From assembly GCA_964036155.1 (NCBI GenBank), contig OZ038423.1:80677249-80741248 (forward strand): a stretch of DNA of 64,000 bases, written 5' to 3'. The notes under the pieces were generated by a model. It was not told the DNA's origin and searched no databases. It worked only from the letters and a program-made list of their open reading frames with translations. The DNA comes from Diploscapter coronatus. Lineage: Eukaryota; Nematoda; Chromadorea; Rhabditida; Rhabditidae. Positions 1-12,901 of this stretch are shown piece after piece (positions within the stretch are counted from its first letter, which is position 1; each line of letters starts with the position of its first letter). The position numbers were made by a program, and so were the translations under genes.

Positions 1-252
1 AAATCGTCATTTTTGAAATTATATAGCTTTCAATAAAACGAGCGTTTAACGTGCGATTTTATCATTTAGTTGAGTTGAGACTTGACATAACTCGAAGAGA
101 TTATTTTGAGAAAATTAATCTAGAAAATTGCATACGCATTTCAATAAAACGGAAATTCATCGAATGTTCAAACTTGTAGTGATCCATTTCCGTTCCGATC
201 GATAAAATACAATATAAAACAACGATCCACTCTAAATATAATTGAATTTTAG

Positions 253-3200
253 GCCTGATGACCGAAGCCGAAATGAAAGAGTTCGATTCTATTGAATCTA
301 GACATGTTAAATATTGGCAGCCGGTGATAATTTAAAATAAAATCTAAACTAATACCAATTTATTATCAAGCCTTAAATTTAGATGCATTGGCTATTCTCC
401 TTAGTCCGTAGGGCTCGAGAAGAAACTTTCATAACTGGCGAATTAATCTATGTCGACCTAATGGAAAAACTTCGCCAATTTCGTGTTGACGTTCTAAGTT
501 TGACCCTTTACGATTGGGTAACCTTATCATAAGTACCATTTTAAATGATACACCAATGCAGGTACCAGTACCGCTGGTTTATACCCAAGTGGTACACTTG
601 GCAGTGAGGAGCTATTTTATGGTAGCATTGATGGGTAGACAGTACATTCATCCAACCAGAGATGTAGATGGGTTTACGAAAACGGTAGGAATGCCATTTT
701 TATACAATAGTAGTAGCATTTTATAAGAATAACCATTCAGGTCGATCTCTACGTTCCTGTAATGTCGATTCTACAGTAGAAAATATTCCTTTTTTCATTT
801 AATTGAACTAAGAACTTCAGATTCACATTCTACGTGGGATGGATGAAAGTTGCAGAGGTTAGTAATTTCAACCGTAGTTTGAACAAATTGGAAAAATTTA
901 GGTCCTCTTGAATCCGTTTGGGGATGATAAGTGTTTTTCGTTATTTTTAAAAATCAATAAATTATTTTTAAACGACGACGACTTCGAAGTGAATTGGTTG
1001 ATCGACAGGAATCTTCAGGTGCGGGAAATTTATACCCGCAAAAATCAATAAATTAATTTCCAGGTTGGACTTCTAGTGGTCGATACCGCATACGGGCATT
1101 ATCCTGAGCTCGCCAAAGACCCATTTTGGTAGCCCAATACCATGTTTTGGTACCAAACGGTAGTGTGCTTCAGGCAGGACAAAGACCCAATACCGTTATA
1201 CACCACGGAAAGCGCGATGAGACCCATGAATCCACAAGTGGGCAGCTGCGTTCAGCTGTAAGAATTTAAGACAACATTATTAGCGAAAGAATGGTTAAAT
1301 TCAGAACAACAGACGAAGAACCATTCATGTTGAATCCAAGAAGGAGGACGGTGAAACGGACCGAGGAATGGGACGGCGAAGTGGATGAGAACGACATCGT
1401 ACCAGTGTTAGGGTTGTCTCAGAAACGAAGAGAGGGAGGGTAGGTTTAAATTTACTATATTTTATATTTTAAGGTTGAATAAAGTTGTAGTTCGTAAAAT
1501 ACGTTCAATCATAACTAACAAAATAGTGCACGTCTAAATTACCTATATTTTATTTATTTTTTTTTGTAAAACTCCTCTTTAAGTGATGTTCAGAAGTAAC
1601 GCCTCCGGAGAGTCCCTAGCGTTCTCCCAATCGTTTATGAGTCAAAGTCGACGATTATCGGATATGTTCAAGAGAATTCGAGGAAGAAAAACCAGTGAAC
1701 CCAAAGGGTTGTCGGGTAAGTTGAGAAAGCTTCTAAGTTGATATAAATTTGCGCCGGAAAGAAGAAATTAATACGAAGAAAATCTGTTCTATCATCCCAA
1801 AATTTTAACATATGCAAAATAATTTCATTAACAACAAGGATGTCATTCCTCCACGATCTCTGATTGGTAATATATGGTATTTTGTAAGATTATGTTTCAA
1901 AGAATTTGATATGAACCACTTAAACTCATTAAAGGTATTGATTGGAAATTCGGAAGGAGTTGAGCTATAACAAAAAATAATAAATTTAGGTTTTGACATG
2001 TCGCGTCGCTCGAGAGTTCACCGTATGTCGGAGTCCATCACACCTACGCCGTTCGAGACCGGCGGTGACATGAATTCCGGGCTTACTTCGCGACAAAACA
2101 GCAATCTCTCAGTCAATCAGTTCGGAGAGAGCATCACTCTCGAGCTGCCTCCACACTCACCCAATTGTAGGCTTAAAATTAATTTTGGATAGGATATCAA
2201 TAAGTCCGAGCTATTGTTGCGATGTCGTAGATTCAGACCCAGGGGGGACGAGATCGTCAGAAGCCCCTCGCGACCCACTCCAAGTATATTTTCTTCACAA
2301 ATTTCTCTTTCTAACCTGGTGATTAGTCGAAATTTTCACCAGTGCGCGACCTGACATCATAACTATGAACTCACTCGTGTGATCTACCTCCCCCTCTAGT
2401 TTATTTTCGCTTGACGAAAGTACTCCCTGGGTCTGCGTAGATTGAGTTAATATATAATTTGAAACATTCAATATGATGAAGATAGCGAAATTTATAAATT
2501 TAGTTAATTACAATAGCGGCCGAGTTCTATACACTCCAGACGGTATTAAAATCAAGGAAACGAGCAGCGACGAGAAGGAGAATGAGGATTTCCCGGTAAA
2601 AAAGTTGATTTGTAAAAAGACTTTAGCCGAACGACTGATCAGATGATTCGAATCTATTCTTTTTTCTAAATTTTGAAACTTATACAATAAATTCAAATCT
2701 AAAGGCGATTAATTATCTAATTATTAAATGGTTTAATCATATTAATTTACTTGCAAAATCCTGAAACTTACAATTTTAACTTTATAAATTTAGTGCAGCC
2801 CTCGACCTTCACACACCCCATTGAATTCCTGGTATGTTGACGAAATGCTGCCATCGATCCAGGAAGAAGACACCGAAAAGAAGCGACAATCCGCTTCAGA
2901 TGGAGGTAAGACTACTCTATTCTTTCAAAGAAAGTCAATGAACTGAATGAACACACTGCAAGAAAATACTAAAAGACGAATGTTAGATAGGTCACTTTGA
3001 AATCGGTTGTTTGAGCTTGTAATACGGAATGAAGAGAAATAACTTTCGCTAATTATGAGGAGAAGAAGATGAAACATAATGATTGCATGATTTATCAGAT
3101 GTAGTGGGTACTTTTCTCTCTCAAAATGAGTACTTTACTTCAAAAATTTCGATGAAAAGTGCTCATAACTCAATGGAGTAAACAAGTGGATGAGTTTTAA

Positions 3201-3913
3201 ATGATATGAAGATGCCCAATTTGTTTGTTTCCAGACTCATTTCGAAGTCACACGAGCACGCTCAACTCTCGGAATGCTTCTGAACTAACACGGAAACTGC
3301 CGAAACAGGACAGCAAAGACTCCGTCAAGAAAATCACCTCGGATGAAAATGATGACAGTAGAAAGAATAGGTAGGCATATGGTCATCGTGAATGAAATAA
3401 TTATGTAAAATGATCATTCGTTTTGATGCTCTTCCAAAATGAATAGATCCACGATAGGGGTTATACTTAACTATAAATATAAAACGTATTGTAAAAAAGT
3501 CTGACACATGAATGAGTCTGTTAAAGCGTACGACGAAAGCGTTCCACGCATACTCAGCGGGAATTAGATGAGCAAGAACGGGAACCCACAGACAGTGAAG
3601 TCGATGAGCCGAAAGCTTCGAGGTATGCTTCAGAATAATCGAATGTCAGATTGTTATAAAGCCGAATAATTCTTTAATCATCTCAGCTTCACTTCATTGT
3701 TTTGCGCACATCTAATCAACCATCTATGCCTAATAAAATACGACGCTCTGCAATGCTTGTTCTTCCTGAAGTTTAGGCAATTACAATTTCAGGTCACGGA
3801 AAAGCTCCGTCCGATCAATGAACCACGATCGGTCATCCGAACAGGCCTTGAGCCGAAAGAATAGCACCAATAGCACAAGTAGAAAGCCACCAGACGACAA
3901 TTCAAATCAATGA
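253..3913 (+). CDS. Bestrophin-family chloride channel (5' end off window)
   Basis: Bestrophins are Ca2+-gated pentameric anion channels of the plasma membrane. Exons read: 253-323, 383-517, 562-684, 741-775, 821-857, 902-1018, 1064-1128, 1174-1257, 1284-1439, 1594-1715, 1990-2166, 2504-2595, 2794-2905, 3235-3370, 3527-3622, 3793-3913 (TGA). Seen in order: KYWQP, a basic stretch with RRAREE, the family signature PLVYTQVV followed by GRQYIHP, then GWMKVAEVLLNPFGDD, the acidic Ca2+ clasp with DDDFEVNWLIDRNLQ, and VQLERMVKFRT. These match the family core closely. The long Ser/Arg-rich C-terminal tail has many possible phosphorylation sites and is poorly conserved in the family. The start codon and first transmembrane exons lie left of the window. 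Oddity: 45 extra in-frame nucleotides (929-973) sit inside the Ca2+ clasp (see findings). C. elegans has many best paralogues, so no symbol is given. Confidence 0.9.
2226..2443. mobile_element. hAT-like MITE, family A, with 8-bp target duplication
   Basis: A 202-bp element (2234-2435) lies in a bestrophin intron. It has inverted ends CAGACCCAGGG and CCCTGGGTCTG, flanked on both sides by the 8-bp direct repeat CGTAGATT (2226-2233 and 2436-2443). CAG...CTG ends plus an 8-bp duplication are the hAT hallmark. Diverged copies lie at 30776-30859 and 42554-42748. Confidence 0.85.
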
Positions 3914-4378
3914 CATATTCTATGCTGTTTGTAGAATAACTTATTGTCACAATGTACCGTATTTTCTCTAGCAGAACACCCAGGCACTGTTGTCGACAAA
4001 GAACTCGCTGACGAATGAATGTTTCACAGTGAGCCGCTCTTTCCTTTTCATTTTCAAATGCGAAATTAGCTCACATTGTGCACTTTTTTCTGCCGAAAAA
4101 AGTGACTCACCGAGGTTTATAAACACTCATCACATGATAAAACATGGGAAGGGCAAAAGTGGTTATGATATTGTGCATACTAGAATATACTAGATAAAGG
4201 TTTACACTCTGCCGACAACCCTGCTAATAGGATCTTCATTTTCAGTATCATTTAGAAATAGGTCTTCAATTGAGAAAATACGGTATTTTATTCATTCTCG
4301 CTTGTGCCAGACGTTGTATTTTATATTTAATTTAAAATAAAAAATTGCATACATTATTTTGAATCGGGAATTTTTCAA
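3914..4378. other. Intergenic gap, bestrophin to membrane protein
   Basis: No coding exon found. Short AT-rich spacer between two genes on the same strand. A TTTTCAG near 4240 could be a trans-splice acceptor for the downstream gene, so an operon is possible but not shown. Confidence 0.4.
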
Positions 4379-7238
4379 ATGATGACACCATTTCTCACTT
4401 CGCGACTGAGGATAATGGTAAGAGTCGGGGAGAAGATGAGCAATTGGGCAAAAAGATGTCATATTTCGTTGACCAGTCTTTCAAAGTTTATCAAAAACAT
4501 GAATATCAACATCTTGAAGATTCCAAAGAATAATCTAACAAAATCGGTGCTCTTTATCAAGAGTTGACGCCATGAAGGCTCTAAATATCTCTTGATAATG
4601 CAGGACTCTGAAGACTCCAAAATGCTTACTGTAACTTGACGCCTTCTAGTACAGAAATAATAAGCTGGCTTTCGTAAGAACTCCAAGCATTGAAAAGGAT
4701 TACCGTAACATGACATCGTCGTTTTGCAGGCAGCAGACCTTCTGGAGCGTTACACGGAGCAGCTGACGACGACGGCGGAGACGATGTGTCGTCGCGGACT
4801 GACTTACTACGACGGGCTGACGGACGTGGGCAAGCGATTTGTTATCGCCGCCGAACGACTCAAAGACGTCGCCGAACCCGCCGCAATGGACGCCAAGGAC
4901 TATGTAAGCTGGTCCTCAACGTGAAATAGCTGATCTTCATGCAGAAATGGAAAAATGAATTGGCTCGCCATGCTTTTCATGCAAAGCATTATATGAGACT
5001 TCTTGAATCTTTAGAAAAACGAGTTAATTTTCATCTTGATTCATTTGAAATATGAATAAAAAACGTGGACTTCCATTACAACGAGAATTTTGCTCTTCTT
5101 TGTGGGTTTCTATGTGATACAAAAATTGCTCATTATACAAACAAAAAGTTTACAAAATGATGAAAGATTCCAAAGAAAAAGTTGAATTTTTATAGAAGTC
5201 CTTCGTTTCTATTCAATGAAATAAAATAGCTTGATCTTCCAGATAATGAATGCCTACGCAGTGACGGAGCCGATCGAGAAGCTCAGCAAGAGTAACAAGA
5301 ACCTCATCGTCGAATTGTACCTGGGAATTTCGGTATGAAATTCAAAACCACTACGGCTCTGATCCCGTACCAACTTTTCAACTTTTAGGTGTTCATGCTA
5401 GGTCTGGCCGGCGCTGAATTGTCGGGCACATTTGCGTTGCCACCACTTCTCGAGGCGATCTTCAATCGGTCCGTCGAAATCATCACCTTCTTTCTCATCC
5501 CTGTCTACGCATATCTCTACATCAAAAAGACATACGGTAAAAGTGTGCACTAGCTGCAAAATCATAACCTTTTATAAAGTGCGGCACACTTTCGTAGCTT
5601 GAATTGGATGTAATTGTAAAGTTCGCAGAGTAGTAAGCGTATAGTAAAGAGACGTAATTTCTTAACGAAACTTGCGAACTACCGGAAAATCGTGCGGCAC
5701 TTGTAAAAGTTGCTAGAGTTGCAAAGTGCGGCATGATTTTAGCGATGGATGACACGGATCGTCGCAACCTGCTGATGAACGTCTGCATCTGGACGGGCGC
5801 GCTGGCGGGACATCTCGTGCCTTCGCTGTCGTCGCTTGGGTACGATTCTCTTTGAAGAACAAGAAAACGACGGATTTAGCTATTGATGAGCTAATTTTCA
5901 TGTCTACGTTTAACTTGAAACGCATTTCTAAACGGATGATAATATTGAAAATGCCGACCTTCATGAATATTACAAATTACCTCTACTATATAAATAGTCT
6001 ATGATCTGAATCATCAACTTTGGCGAAGTTTTGCCTATTCTTTCATATAGGATTTTTGATCAGCACCACTTCAGGGCATATACAAAATAAAATAGAGAGA
6101 AGATGAGATCATGCCAAGAAAATCGTAGATCTTCAGGGTAACTTTTTGAGAGGAAGGGAAATGTCGGTAAGTTTCAGCATCTCCTCCTCGTTCCTGCTCC
6201 CGCTGCTCGTGGCACTGATCATCGACAACGAGCTGCTCGTCAACTCGCTTCCATCGTTGGATCGTCCGGCCGCCATCCATCTCGCTGCGGGTGGGGCCGC
6301 CATCGGCAGTCTGGCTCTTGGTAGGGCGAAAAGCCAATCAAATCTTATTTGAACCGGTCCAGTGCCCGGATCCATGAAACTCTCGGAACCTTATTCCCGC
6401 TGTGAGATTCCTATAGGATGGCTTTTGGGAGTTTCGTAGATCCGGACACAGTTGGTTCTGGCTTAAAAATTTAAAAATGCGATTCCGCCCTGGAACTGAA
6501 TCCTACGAAGACCCCCATCTGAGAGTTTTGAATCATTTAACCGACATAATTCTTGGGTTAAATAAGGTGCTATTATAGCATGATCTGAAAACGGCCTAAA
6601 ATGTACGAATATGAAATTTTAGGCTCTCTAACCGTCGGAGTCACGGCCGGCATGGTAGTGTTCACCGCACTGCACGCCGTCTTCATGGTCCTCCATGTGA
6701 TGGTGGAAGGCCTGCCTTAAAGCTGATCTTCATCCAGAATTTTTCCAGATTGCTCTGAACACCGTCAACGAAAAAGGCTTCTCGAACGCCAACACCCAAT
6801 TCACCTACATCGCTGGGGTCGTGATTATTCAAGTTCGTTAAAATTTACTCCCTAATAAAGATAAAACATTAAAATTAGTCTTCACTTTAATCTAGGCTAC
6901 TTTTGATCAAACACAGTTAATTTTCGGAATGTTTATCATCAACTTCCAATGGTTATCAAATATCAACGAGATAACGTCGAAGTTTACAATTAATTTTTCC
7001 TGAAACATTCTCCATTTCCTGAAAATTTTGACTATCAACTACTGCGAATGTATTCTTTTGATCAACGAAATAATGTCAAAGTTTTCAGTACATTTTTCCT
7101 GAAACATAACCAATTTTTGCCAAATACAAAATTTACTTACCTAAAAATTTCAAGCTGCTAACCGCGACGCTTCTCGGTCGATCGCCACTGTCCGCGGATG
7201 CGACGACGCCAGAACCCGGCCCGCCGAAAACCGTGTGA
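4379..7238 (+). CDS. Multi-pass membrane protein, unrecognised family
   Basis: Exons: 4379-4417 (start, tentative), 4730-4903, 5243-5332, 5389-5536, 5743-5839, 6178-6320, 6623-6696, 6749-6832, 7155-7238 (TGA). Phases join without a break and total 933 nt, a 310-residue protein. The N-terminal ~100 residues are hydrophilic and helical (AADLLERYTEQL, then RFVIAAERLKDVAEP). After that come about six or seven hydrophobic segments: LGISVFMLGLAG, VEIITFFLIPVYAYLYI, VCIWTGALAGHLV, FLLPLLVALIIDNELLV, a Gly/Ala-rich pair including AAGGAAIGSLALG, MVVFTALHAVFMVLH, and YIAGVVIIQLLTATLLG. The tail is short and Pro-rich. A TAA at 6718-6720 would end a shorter form if the intron after 6696 (donor GTGATG) is retained. 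I do not recognise the family. The first exon rests only on an ATG plus a perfect GTAAGAG donor in the right phase. Confidence 0.7.
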
Positions 7239-8335
7239 AGTACGGAATTTCATTAGAACCGATTCCAACACCGTCCACTCTAATTCTGGGCGATTCTTCG
7301 ATCACCCCATCCTCAGGTCTGTTTTTGGCTCATTTAGGAACTATTTTGAATCAATTTTAGCCATTTTAAACCTGTTTATGGCCTATTTTGGGCCAAAATC
7401 TAGCCTAACAACCTACATTTTAGGCCCATCGCCATCAATTATAAGATCTTCACATTGGCATTGTCGTCCAACAATAAACATCATCTGGTCTGTGTTTATG
7501 TCGTAATTTGCGAAAGGAACGCTGGTTTCTATGATTTTATCGATTTTTCTCATTTTCAGATATTTCAGGTATGATATTTTACTCAAATTAATCTAAAACA
7601 TGAAAAATAATATATACACGAGGTTGAAGAATAATATGACCCGTATTTTCAGTTTTATAAGCCACTGGTAATATTTTTATAAGTGAACGATTGAAACTCG
7701 AAGACGAAATTCATAAGTGTGACTCAATATTGAGATTTTAGGTATCTTGAAAATTTACCTAATTTTAAAAATTGATAAATTTTCAACGTTAATCACAGCT
7801 CTATTATACTATCATCTAAATAAGTTATGTGATGGTAAAAAAACAGTTAAAATAGTTACAAGAATAAAAAAGAATCAAAGATTCTCTAAAAATTTCGAAA
7901 TATTCGACTTTTCCTCAAACATTGCTACGGAGTCTGCCCTTAATTTCTCAGCCACTAACAAGGCGTCCCGAATTGACGGGTAAAATTGACCATCACACAT
8001 CGATGCAAATAGACCGGCTCGGTAGTATTGAACTCTGACGGAGCCTTAAATTTCACGCTTTAAAATATATATTTTAATAGGAAAACTACAACCATTATTA
8101 AATTGATAGCTCACTTAACGATTCGAAATTTTAAAACCTATCTACTCATAGGATCATAATGATTTGAAAGTTTCAATTTTTCAAATTTATTTTGAAAGTT
8201 TTTCTTCTTGCACTGAATATTAGCCAAATTAAAACGAAATTTGTCATGGAATTTATTGAAACCTACTTCGTAAATTCGCGAAAAGAAGTATCACTCGACA
8301 CTTGAGAAACTCGTCGTTGAGCTGAATTTAATTTA
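7239..8335. other. Convergent 3' region, no gene seen
   Basis: AT-rich sequence between the ends of the membrane-protein gene and the SLC26 gene. Several short open frames occur (for example 7747-7983) but have no coding character. Confidence 0.5.
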
Positions 8336-11300
8336 TTAGTTTGAGAAAGTTTCAAACTTGATCTTATAATTTTTACTTAATAAAGCCTTTATCTTGCATT
8401 TAACATTCAAATGCCTATTTACATCTTTAATAGCCTCGACACCCATCGAATCGGCGTAGATCCACGTACTACAGTCGAGAATTAGTGGAGCCCAGGATTG
8501 CATTTTCGTCAGTTCTCGCCAACTGTCCTTGCTTTCTCCTGAATTTGATAAACATAAGTTGATGGCCTTTCCATCAGGTTAGCATGATATGAGCGATGTT
8601 GAATCGAGAAGGTATTTCAAAAGTCTTAAAAACACCATTTCTTAAGCACTGAGGCTTACTTCTTGCAATAAAAGAATATCTTGAGGAAGTTCATTCGCTT
8701 CAAGTCTTCTTACAAGAATATTTCTTAAGGCATAATGAATCACTATTGTTTGACTTATTCAAGACTTTCAAAAGTCTAACGTTTCACATCCATCCTATCG
8801 ACGACTTGTCGCATTCGTTTCTTGAAGACGTCAACATTCGTGAAGATCAAAGGGGCATCGAATCTGACAATCGGCACTCGGGTTGGCGAGGCTTTCGCAT
8901 ATCGGTTCATATCGCGGAAATCAGAATAGAGCTCGTCAACCACGCCTAACTCGTGGAGTCTGGGCCTGAAATCGGGTTTCTGTTCAACTATAATGAAACC
9001 TAGAATCCTTTAGTACATGAAAAGCGTAAAGTTTGAGAATAATCAGGAATCTTCAATTGCTTTCTCATATCATCAATCTAGACGGTTCATGAAATCAACA
9101 TATAAAGTCTTTGTGAACAGTTATTTTTTCATGGCTATAGAATGCAATTTGTAGGATTTTGATACTATGAGACTTCAAGTTATCATTTTTGGCAACAATT
9201 TCTTACCATTGCGTTCTCGCTACCACTAGTACCAGTGCGACGATGATTCCAGCTAGAAGGCCTTGCATGATGTCCCACAGAATGGTTACCAAAGCGGTTA
9301 CCACCCATATTACCTAAAATCTTGGTAACTTGGTATCCAAATGATGTCCTTACCACGTCCAACTTTGAGAATCGCCAGAGTTTGGGTAGTTCAGTGATTT
9401 TCATGAGAAGAGAGCGTAGAGCTACCAAAACGATGCAGGAAAGGATGCACATGGGAAGATCTTCGAGTGAGGGACCGATCAGTAGAATGACCAGAAGGAT
9501 GATTAAGGAGGATACAAGTCCGGAGATCTAAAAATATTGGATTTTAATAGATAATAATAGTTGGTTGTTAGCTCGTTGTGCAAATTTTCGAAGGTAGCGT
9601 ATAAAGGGGTATAGAAAATAGAGATTTTCCATATAAAAACTAGGCTACTGAGCATTGATAGGACTGATTAAGAGATGCATTTTAGTTCATAAACTTCCGA
9701 AAGAGTGATGTCTCACCTGAGTCTTAGCTCCGCTCGCCTCATTGACCAGAGTTCTCGATAGGGAAGTTGAAGTTGGGAAGACGTCGAAGAACGACGATAT
9801 ACTGTTGCATAGTCCCAGCGCGAGGAGTTCCTGAATGATCAATTGCTATCAAGGATGATCAGTTTAGTCTTAGTCAGAGGAAGCGATCTCTCGAACCATT
9901 CTCTGTCAATCAAATACGTAACGACAGGAAGAATGAATGATTTTTGCTACTTTAATTCCATTATCATTTCTTTAAATTAGCCATGGGGATCTTCGGAAGT
10001 AGCACCATAGATGAGGATTATTTCTCTAACCTGATTAGGGTCGATTCGGTACGAATGTTTCTTAGCGAATAGTTTGCCCATTGACACCTGAAAGTGATAT
10101 TGCTGATCACTAGATCGGAAAATGATACTTACCGTAACTGTAAACGCTACTATCGCAATACTGAAGGCCTCTCCGATCAGGTACCGCATAACGTCGAAGC
10201 GGGGTATTTCGGGGACTGGCATACTGTAATCAGAATCATAGATGTTATAGATGGGTGTTGATTTAGGCATTAATTTTTCTCTGGCAATAATTTTATCTGG
10301 TTGTTTTTTTTACTTTATCACTTTCTGATACTGCACCACATTGTTTGATCTTTATACACTTCTTGCAAGACTATCATCGTTTTCTAAAGATGGGAATAGT
10401 TCTTACCCAACTGGAATATCTGATATCACATGGACGCCCCATCGCTTCTCGAACTGGCAAAAGTGCGATAGTAGGGTACCGACGATTAGCTAAAGATAGA
10501 GGTTCGGGAAAAATTCAGTCAATTTTTAAATTATCTGGAAAAATGGTATCTTGATCAAGAACATATCGATATAGATTGATGTGATAAGACGAATATTTTT
10601 CCGATTGAAAAAAATCGTACCACAATTAACTCGGTCGGAAACGGTATCCCTCTCTTGATTGTTCTTGCCTCAATAAGGAATTTCGAAGATAACAATATGA
10701 CCAGAACAACGATAGATATGATTAATGTTGGGACATTTGTCTCGCCAACATGGCTGAAGATGTCGTATAGCTTCTGAAAGTTCACCATTAATTATTGTTA
10801 ATGGCCCAAATCTGCGAGGTCGAAAATGAGGGGAGAAAGAAGCGATCTTAGACGCTCCAGTCCCTCCTTCCTTTTTGCATGCTATTTCTCGATTTTCTAG
10901 CCCACAAAAATTATTTTGTACTACTTTGTACACCTCCCAAATTTCGGCATCAACAGTACAGTATTTTAGATTCTATCCAGAAAATACAGCGAGTACGTGA
11001 ATTAGATAGAAGTGTCATATCTGATGACTGGCATTTTTATGAAACCTAAACATGAAACAGGAACTTCGTGATATCAAATGTTCTATCATCGCTTCTTTTA
11101 TTCAAAATAGCTATGTTTCATTGTTTAAGTCGAAGAGGGCCGCAAGATTGACTTAGTGGAATTTCAAGAAATCCCTCGCAACTTTCCCGAAACCTACATA
11201 GAAGTTCTGCAGAAATGTATGGTTGATCTTATCCGATTTCGTTCCCAAAACCCCATTCAATTGCGCTATAGCTGCTTGAATAGCAGCTCCGAAAGTCAGT

Positions 11301-12439
11301 CCGGAAATAGCCGAGTCGGATAAATACGACGTCAGGAAATCGAGCCTAACTAGAGCCATGGCTATCTGAAATTTGACATTTTTTCAGACATCGAAAAATG
11401 TCCTGACTTGAATAAGTCCGGTCAATAGCCCTAATGCAGTGATCACAGATATCGGGGTTAGGTCGTGAAGATCTAAAATAGCATGAAGTCAATGAACATC
11501 TTTCCTTTATCACCATTTTGCGAAAATTTATTATTTATAGGTAGGGATCTTCTATTATAAGTTTACGGCAATTTAAATATAGGGACCTTTATAATCCGTG
11601 GCTGTAGTTCCGTTTTTGAAGTCAGGAATGATATCAGTTCTCGCTTTGGCTATCATGATACAAGTCAAGGAGAACACTCCTGAACTTGAGCATTAAGAAT
11701 TGGGCCTAAATTATAAAAATGACCTATTGAAGTATGCCTCGACGATCCAAATAGGAAGTAGATCAGTGGCGGGAAGAACGACGTATAGAGACCGTAAACC
11801 GGGGGTAGCGAGGCGAGCACACTGTAGGACATACCTAAATTATAGTTTCCTTTTTAAATCATGGTTTCCGATATGTTTTAGGGTTTTCTGAGACAAGTAT
11901 GAAATTATTTTGATTCCTTTTCGTAATACTTTGAAAGTACTATGCCAAACTTAGGTTCGTTTTTTTTCCAAAACTATGCGTTTCAAGGATTTTCAAGACT
12001 ATTCGAAATTTGTGCCACTAGTCCGGCGTTCGGAAAAGTATGAAATTGATCTTTTCCATACCTTGTGGTATATTATAAATGCCCAAAGTCGCTCCAGCTA
12101 AGGCATCTGGCAATAGGTTCGTTTTCAGCTTATATTTCGGCAACCATCGTAACGCGGGAACGCGTTTTTGGATCGATTTCCAGACTCCTAAACGTCACAA
12201 TTGTCAAAATCATAATAATTGTAAAAACCTGGCAGAGTACAACATTCTCTAACGGCATCTTTAGTGCGGTCTATAGCTATTTTAGATAGCGGAATCTCTT
12301 CGTGCGGGCTAAATTGATTCTCGGCATCGTATTCTATCTTAAAGTAGCCTTATTTACGAATATGTGTATGTTTTAAAATTTAAGCCATACCTGATTCATA
12401 CTCTGCAATTATTCTTTCACGATTGTCGAAACTCTCCAC
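8336..12439 (-). CDS. SLC26/SulP anion transporter
   Basis: SLC26 proteins move sulfate, oxalate, chloride or bicarbonate across the plasma membrane, usually in epithelia. Exons from 5': 12439-12391, 12333-12229, 12187-12062, 11834-11724, 11679-11587, 11472-11408, 11365-11198, 10773-10621, 10489-10407, 10223-10133, 10087-10031, 9830-9717, 9527-9354, 9313-9207, 8965 to about 8895, 8538-8336 (TAA). Diagnostic stretches: [21 protein letters not shown], then [21 protein letters not shown], then SSRHTSIG, which is the SulP N-terminal signature. Later exons give [39 protein letters not shown] split over the central helices, and [15 protein letters not shown] followed by [19 protein letters not shown], the STAS domain core. 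Start methionine not found; an upstream exon is expected beyond 12439. The junction between the last two exons is uncertain in phase. An AATAAA overlaps the stop codon. Confidence 0.92.
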
Positions 12440-12901
12440 CTAATTTAACTTAAGATGATTTAAAATTCATACATTTATTTAAAAAAAAAAAACCACGCAC
12501 GCGTAAATAAACGTCTTAAAACGAATAAGAACAGAGAATGCTTATTAAAAAAACATTAAAATCAATGATAAGGTACTAAGGTGCAAATGCCTATCAGATG
12601 CAATTTTCGCGAAAATTGCACCAGCCAAACGTAAACATATGATTATCAAATTTTAAGCGTAGGAGTTAAGATATGTAATTTTTAACTCATAGATATCTAA
12701 GAATCATAATTTAATAAATACATCTAGATTCATTTCAATGCTGAAAAAGAAGTTGGGCGTTCTGAGAATAACAATGATTTTTGTTCGAGCTCTATGATTC
12801 TTATTTATGATTGGATTTTAAATGTGTTGAAATTATCGCTAATTTATCTGCAACAATGAATAATGAATTCTGCAAAAGTTTTTCGAAAACAATGCCCTAT
12901 A
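12440..12901. other. Upstream of SLC26 gene, no gene seen
   Basis: AT-rich, with an A-run near 12481. It probably carries the missing first exon and promoter of the SLC26 gene, but none can be pointed to. Confidence 0.4.
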
